Below are positions 60,136 through 64,000 of a stretch of DNA of 64,000 nucleotides, one piece after another (position 1 is the stretch's first letter; every line of letters starts with the position of its first letter). The position numbers and the translations under genes are program-made. Below the pieces are notes generated by a model, which saw only the letters and a list, made by a program, of their open reading frames with translations, ran no database searches and was not told the origin of the DNA. Source of the DNA: Antrihabitans cavernicola (GTDB lineage Bacteria > Actinomycetota > Actinomycetes > Mycobacteriales > Mycobacteriaceae); NCBI RefSeq assembly GCF_008297975.1, contig NZ_VLNY01000001.1, positions 558,001-622,000 of the forward strand. The letters run 5' to 3'.

Positions 60136-61914
60136 TTATGTTCTGGGTGGTGTTCGGGTGGGTTCACGACCGAGGTCGGTGGCAAGTTGTCGCCATCGGA
60201 TATCGATCGATTCGGCGCGGGATCGCTTCGGATCGTGGGAGAGCTGGGAGCGGCGGTTCGCAGCGGCGACCGCGAGCGCCAGGATCAGTTTGATCATGGG
60301 TTCCCGTCTCGGCCCCCATTTCAGTTCCGCGATCGAGGTGACGTTCTTCGATTTCAGCAGGCTGAACCGTTGCTCGGTGAACGCGCGGGCCGCTTCGAAG
60401 TAGATCGAGTGCTCCCAACTGCCGGGGACGAGATCCCATTGCGCCATCCGAAGCTGGTCCGGGGTCAACGTCACTGTGACACTGGAATTCGCGCAACACC
60501 CGCGGTCGCTCGGGTCCCAGTCCGGTGCGGCGAGCGGGACGCCGACTGGGCCGTCGACCATGGATTCCGGTTTCAACGGGCATTTGACAGCGCCGAGTGC
60601 AGCTGGGCATACGAGTTTGACCTTCGCAACGGTGTCGTCGACTATTCCGAGTTTGCGTCGGCCGTAGCCGGAGCGTGTTTGGAACGGGCGCGAGTTGTAT
60701 CCCATCAGGTACGGCAGGATCCGTGCGAGGCGGTCGTCGTGTGCGCGGAATCCGTCCGTGGCCAGTAGATCTCGCATGGCGGGTGTGCGATGCCCGCGCA
60801 GCAGGGGCTGCACGGCGGGGCAGTAGAACGCGCCCACCGCCTGAACGGGTCCTGGCTGCGGCCCATTCGGTGCACCTGTCGGGTTCGTCGATGCAAAGGT
60901 GGTGTTCCAGTGCTTCGGATATCGGGCAACCGGTGAATAGCATTGTTGGAGCATCAGTTCCGCGAATCCCTTCTTCGGGTTGTAGCCCATGTCGATAGTC
61001 AGATACGGCCAGCGGGACCGGCCGCCGTTGCGCCCGTCGATACCGTTGCGTTTCGCCTGCTCGAGTGCGACGGCGAGCCCGTCGACGCTGCCTGAGGTCG
61101 GTGGATGGATATCGATACCGATAATCACCGGAGCAACACCGTGCAGGGCATCGGGTTTCCCGATCCTGGTCACCGCTGTCAGGCCGAGACCGAACGCTGC
61201 TTTCTTGATCGCGTCGACACTGCGCGGGTCACTGATCGCACCGGTCTTGGCGTCGCGCACGTAGTAGCGGCCGCAATACGCGGCGCCCCGGTGTTTGTCG
61301 GGCCTGGATCCGAGTCCTTGGCCGGGCCCGGCGAGGTCGTAGATCGACTCGTCGACGACCAGATCACCGCGGCTACCCGCGGGTGTGTCCTCGCGAACGG
61401 AGCCGGCGACGATCCGGTTGATCACCGTCCGGATTCGCTCGGCTGCCCGGTGCGAGTCGGCGCGTTGCGCCATGGTGCGGGCGGCGAGGGCGGCAGCGTG
61501 CGTGGCGTTGGTGACCCGGCGGGCGGGCAGTCCGAGTCCTGGGTCGAGCGGAGCGAGGCGTCGTATCCACCAGGGGTGGAAGCGTTTGTACTCGGCGAAG
61601 GAGTCGCGGTGGGCGTTGGAGCAGTCCTGCCCGCCCATCCCGACCGCCGTGAGCTGGCCCGGTGTGAAGTCCGCGATCGTGGCCATCGCCCCGCGCAGCG
61701 TCGGCGGCCGGCACAGAATGATTCGTCCCAGCAACGCGACGAGCACCGCCCGGGTTGTGTACTCGATCCCTCGGGGTGGCCGACCGCCCGGCAGTGTCGA
61801 CTCCTCGTAGTAGGCGTCGATCAACTCGGCCGCACCCGAGCGGTCGATGATCTCGAGTGCGTCGCCGAAGATGTTGTCCGACAACGTGCATTCCGGTTCA
61901 CCTGCTGTGATCAT
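60136..61914 (-). CDS. DDE transposase-like protein, IS4-type signature
   Basis: A 592-residue protein with a D-D-E arrangement: Asp188 in DLVVDESIYD, Asp308 in LTIDMGYNPKK, and Glu514 in RAFTEQRFSLLK. The last fits the R-x3-E-x6-K part of the IS4-family YREK signature. I used the ATG in the ATGA overlap with the recombinase-like gene; the frame is open further upstream only as a shadow. The N-terminus (EYTTRAVLVALLGRIILCRPP) looks like a DNA-binding helical domain. I cannot name the IS family. Confidence 0.72.
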   Translation of the reverse strand: MITAGEPECTLSDNIFGDALEIIDRSGAAELIDAYYEESTLPGGRPPRGIEYTTRAVLVALLGRIILCRPPTLRGAMATIADFTPGQLTAVGMGGQDCSNAHRDSFAEYKRFHPWWIRRLAPLDPGLGLPARRVTNATHAAALAARTMAQRADSHRAAERIRTVINRIVAGSVREDTPAGSRGDLVVDESIYDLAGPGQGLGSRPDKHRGAAYCGRYYVRDAKTGAISDPRSVDAIKKAAFGLGLTAVTRIGKPDALHGVAPVIIGIDIHPPTSGSVDGLAVALEQAKRNGIDGRNGGRSRWPYLTIDMGYNPKKGFAELMLQQCYSPVARYPKHWNTTFASTNPTGAPNGPQPGPVQAVGAFYCPAVQPLLRGHRTPAMRDLLATDGFRAHDDRLARILPYLMGYNSRPFQTRSGYGRRKLGIVDDTVAKVKLVCPAALGAVKCPLKPESMVDGPVGVPLAAPDWDPSDRGCCANSSVTVTLTPDQLRMAQWDLVPGSWEHSIYFEAARAFTEQRFSLLKSKNVTSIAELKWGPRREPMIKLILALAVAAANRRSQLSHDPKRSRAESIDIRWRQLATDLGREPTRTPPRT

Positions 61915-62978
61915 CGGTTCGCCTCCATCATCACGGTGATCGCGTGCCGCAGTTTGTAGCGGTGCAGCAGGTCGCGTTGATCGGCAAGGACACGGATGTC
62001 GACGACGTCGGCAAGTTGCATCAACAGTGCCGCCGGTATTCGCTCGGAGAGGTCGAGGATCCATCGATTGCGCAGCGCCGCCGTATCCACACCCTTGTAC
62101 CCGCGGCGGCGTAGATGTTCGCTGACCCGGTTCACGATGTTGCGTTCGGCGAACTCGCTACTCGGCGCCAGCACCAACCCGTTCCCCGTCCTCGCCGCGA
62201 GACCGATCAGCCGCGCACTGATCGCCTCGTCGATGACCGGAACCTGCCGCACACCGCCCGCCGAATTCGGCAACGCGACAACACTGATCGCCCGCCCACT
62301 CATCACCGTGCTGGTGAGTGCGGTACCGCGCAACGATTTGAAATCGGCCGGACGCGCTCCGGCACCCCAACACAGATCGACCAACACCTGCACCCGCGTT
62401 CCGAGCGAGGTCGGCAATCCCGGAATCAGCGCGTACAGGTCACGGATCTCATGGGCAGTTGCCGCGGGTTGACGTTTGAACCGCGGCGCCGGCAACACCC
62501 GGGCCGCCGGGTACTCCCGCGGATGTAGCACCCGCCCTGCCGCGTAGAGGATGTTGCGGCACTCACGCGTCGATCGTTCGGTCCCGCGCTGCGCCCGCAA
62601 CGTCAGGTAGCGATCGACGTTGGCACGCCGAAACGCGGTCCGTTCCTCGACGACACCGACCGCTTCGCCCTCGGCCACCAAGAACCGCGCGATCAGCGCC
62701 GTCGCGTTGCGGTCCGTATTCGCAGCCGAGATCGGCATCCTCGCCCGCAGACGTGCAGCAGCGTCGACCGCCGCCTCCGCCAACACGCGGTCCCGGGTAC
62801 GCACCGACATCGACCGCAACCGCTCGAAACGCTGATCTTCGCTATCGATCGAGTCAGTCACCGCGATCGCAGTGTGCGTAGATGCTGTCGGTGCCCCGCC
62901 TGGTGACGGCACTTCCGTGACGATCGGTGCGATGATGGTCGGTGCGGGTCCGGGCTTCGGGGCTTTGAATCTCGCCAT
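61911..62978 (-). CDS. Tyrosine-recombinase-like protein, catalytically degenerate
   Basis: A 355-residue protein with an integrase-like layout: a SAM-like helical domain (RANVDRYLTLRAQRGTERSTRECRNIL) and a C-terminal catalytic-domain fold. Arg I is present as Arg209 in GAGARPADF and Arg II as Arg303 in AALRNRW. The His of the HxxR box is Ala300, and no tyrosine is found where the nucleophile should be (ADQRDLLHRY). It may bind DNA without cutting. ATG 62978 was chosen; the frame extends upstream to about 63092. Coupled by ATGA to the transposase-like gene. Confidence 0.7.
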   Translation of the reverse strand: MARFKAPKPGPAPTIIAPIVTEVPSPGGAPTASTHTAIAVTDSIDSEDQRFERLRSMSVRTRDRVLAEAAVDAAARLRARMPISAANTDRNATALIARFLVAEGEAVGVVEERTAFRRANVDRYLTLRAQRGTERSTRECRNILYAAGRVLHPREYPAARVLPAPRFKRQPAATAHEIRDLYALIPGLPTSLGTRVQVLVDLCWGAGARPADFKSLRGTALTSTVMSGRAISVVALPNSAGGVRQVPVIDEAISARLIGLAARTGNGLVLAPSSEFAERNIVNRVSEHLRRRGYKGVDTAALRNRWILDLSERIPAALLMQLADVVDIRVLADQRDLLHRYKLRHAITVMMEANR

Positions 62979-63100
62979 CAGCACACGCCGCCCAACACGC
63001 CGCGCGAACGATTGCGAAAAGCATGCAGGCATGCTGAAATACACACAGTCCCTCCAAGGGATCTCGAAGTGATTTATTTGGCTCTTGGCCAAACGCGGAG

Positions 63101-63123
63101 GCCGGGTTGCAGCCCGGCTTTTT
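63101..63123 (+). terminator. Canonical rightward Rho-independent terminator
   Basis: GCCGGG-TTGCAG-CCCGGC followed by TTTTT. No rightward gene ends here, so it may belong to a gene that was displaced or to an unseen RNA. Confidence 0.8.
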
Positions 63124-63235
63124 GCGTTGAATGGGGTGGCTGGCCCTGTCTGCCAGCATGTTTCAGTCAGTAGCAGCCGTTACGGTTCCTCCTTGATGCT
63201 TGTTTGTGACGAGTCGCGGATCGGGGCGACGAAAG

Positions 63236-63412
63236 TCAGGCTTCCGCGTCGCGGTCCAGTTGAGCGAGACCGAGCTCGATCAATCTGGTGCCGGCCTGCG
63301 AGAGCGTGACGTCCCACATGTCGACGCAGCGATAGACCGCCGTCGCGGTGTCTCGTGGCAGGCGGAACTCCACCCGCACGCGGTCACGTCGCCCGACCAT
63401 CGGTCGATCCAT
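63236..63412 (-). CDS. Small ribbon-helix-helix-like protein, 58 residues
   Basis: Starting at ATG 63412 (or 63400), the product has a basic strand RVRVEFRLPRDTATAVYRCVD followed by helices (SQAGTRLIELGLAQLDRD). This strand-helix-helix pattern is seen in RHH repressors and antitoxins. A longer open frame to 63568 is rich in Cys and Arg and looks non-coding. No toxin gene is recognisable next to it. Confidence 0.45.
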   Translation of the reverse strand: MDRPMVGRRDRVRVEFRLPRDTATAVYRCVDMWDVTLSQAGTRLIELGLAQLDRDAEA

Positions 63413-63686
63413 TCGATACCCCGATCCCAGGTGTGCTTTACCGGCATGTGCCGAGCACATACCGATGAAGCTAACCCGCCGAGCAAGGACTGCGCATACA
63501 CGACACGAACACGCCGTTCGCACGCGAAAGTTGTTGTCCCACTGGTGGGAACACCGTGGTCGCCACATCGCCGTCAGCCCTGATCAGCGCGTGCAGAACT
63601 TGCGTGGAAAGCGCTCAACCAGGCTACCAAATGTGAGGTAACTCACACTCGATGTGGCGTTATCGTTCTGCGGCTCTCGCAAGCGC
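63413..63686. other. Intergenic region with a 16-base operator-like palindrome
   Basis: TGTGAG-GTAA-CTCACA at 63632-63647 is a perfect 6-base-arm dyad. Nothing else was recognised here. Confidence 0.45.
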
Positions 63687-64000
63687 TCAGTCTCCTGCGC
63701 GACTGCTCACTCGGGGCTCATGATCTACGCGGCCCCCGGGCAGCGATCGGCCTTCCGATAGCGCGTCAGCCGGGTTCCGGGGCTTCACCTCAGCCACCGC
63801 GAAGGGTAGCGTCGAAATCTTCGCCTTTCGCGAAGTCCCGCTGAGGAAGTACCAATGTCCCGGACCGACAAGACAAACCCGTTTGGCGTGAAGATCGACC
63901 GCCGCGATGTTGATTCGGTGGAAGTCCACGACCACCGTCACGGAACCTGCGATTTGCCGCCAACGTGGCGTGCGCAATTCGATGAAACAGGCCGGCGCAA
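63687..64000 (-). CDS. Uncertain partial frame at the window edge
   Basis: A leftward frame that stays open to the edge. It reads FIELRTPRWRQIAGSVTVVV, then DFHRINIAAVDLHAKRVCLVGPGHWYFL, which looks like alternating beta strands, then a Pro/Arg-rich tail. No family recognised. It could be the C-terminus of a real gene or a chance frame. Confidence 0.35.
   Translation of the reverse strand, partial: APACFIELRTPRWRQIAGSVTVVVDFHRINIAAVDLHAKRVCLVGPGHWYFLSGTSRKAKISTLPFAVAEVKPRNPADALSEGRSLPGGRVDHEPRVSSRAGD

Larger units (their letters stand above)
60082..62978. mobile_element. Two-gene insertion element: IS4-like transposase plus recombinase-like protein
   Basis: The span covers both genes and the terminal hairpin. 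The true ends were not found: no inverted terminal repeats could be matched by eye. TTTTTGCGTT flanks it at 59874 and 63119 in the same orientation, but 10 bases may be chance. Confidence 0.6.

Noticed and set aside
63000-63100. tRNA gene as attachment site beside the recombinase-like gene
   Set aside because: I looked for a T-loop and acceptor stem near the terminator and found none; the hairpin TTTGGC-N5-GCCAAA is too short.
1-64000. CRISPR array, prophage or conjugative element
   Set aside because: No regularly spaced repeats, no cas genes, and no phage structural or conjugation genes were seen.

Overview
GC-rich chromosomal DNA of an actinomycete, most likely Rhodococcus, Nocardia or a close relative. 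The reasons are the gene families (a DUF222/HNH nuclease of the 13E12 type, TIGR03086 and RibD-C proteins, DrrAB-like exporters, many acyl-CoA enzymes), frequent GTG and TTG starts, and pervasive 4-base ATGA, GTGA or TTGA stop/start overlaps. No rRNA, tRNA or CRISPR array was seen. The genus is an inference.

Layout. (1) 1-7.8 kb: a plus-strand operon of an SDR reductase (cut by the window edge), a MacB/LolCDE-type ABC exporter pair, a PEP-synthase/rifampin-phosphotransferase-like enzyme and two different P-loop kinases, all overlapping. Its purpose is unknown to me. (2) 7.8-20.3 kb: minus-strand metabolic and secreted genes: CocE/NonD hydrolase, acyl-CoA dehydrogenase, DUF222-HNH nuclease, alpha/beta hydrolase, acyl-CoA ligase, a 600-residue exported protein, and a DrrB-DrrA-epoxide hydrolase operon. 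(3) 20.3-31.8 kb: many short genes, including glutathione peroxidase, isochorismatase-like protein, an ECF sigma factor with a SnoaL-like tail, three RibD-C reductases, VOC proteins, HxlR regulator, CsbD, YciI, monooxygenase, dienelactone hydrolase, a second IF-1 and a GNAT. (4) 32-39.3 kb: MFS transporter, CoA transferase, acyl-CoA dehydrogenase, LysR, two DUF202 proteins, enoyl-CoA hydratase, then two AhpD-like genes on the other strand. (5) 39.3-48.2 kb: a long minus-strand operon led by AtoE and acetoacetyl-CoA synthetase, with two thiolase-fold proteins, a DUF35 protein, MaoC, MFS and LysR. It has a candidate promoter and a complex upstream operator.

(6) 48.5-49.7 kb is a decayed junction holding a frameshifted GAF-like gene, an intact 50-residue gene and a broken PPOX/F420 gene. 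(7) 49.7-59.4 kb is a defence-type island: McrC- and McrB-like proteins and a 5-cytosine methyltransferase on the minus strand, facing an AbrB-like regulator, a Zn-ribbon amino-methyltransferase and a TaqI/Eco57I-like N6 methyltransferase on the plus strand. The McrBC-plus-cytosine-methylase half resembles BsuMI/LlaJI-type restriction-modification. The second methylase pair and a HEPN-like Rx4H motif at the McrC C-terminus make this the best candidate for an undescribed system. (8) 60-63 kb: a two-gene mobile element with an IS4-like DDE transposase and a tyrosine-recombinase-like partner that lacks the catalytic His and Tyr. (9) The last kilobase holds a small ribbon-helix-helix-like gene and an uncertain partial frame.
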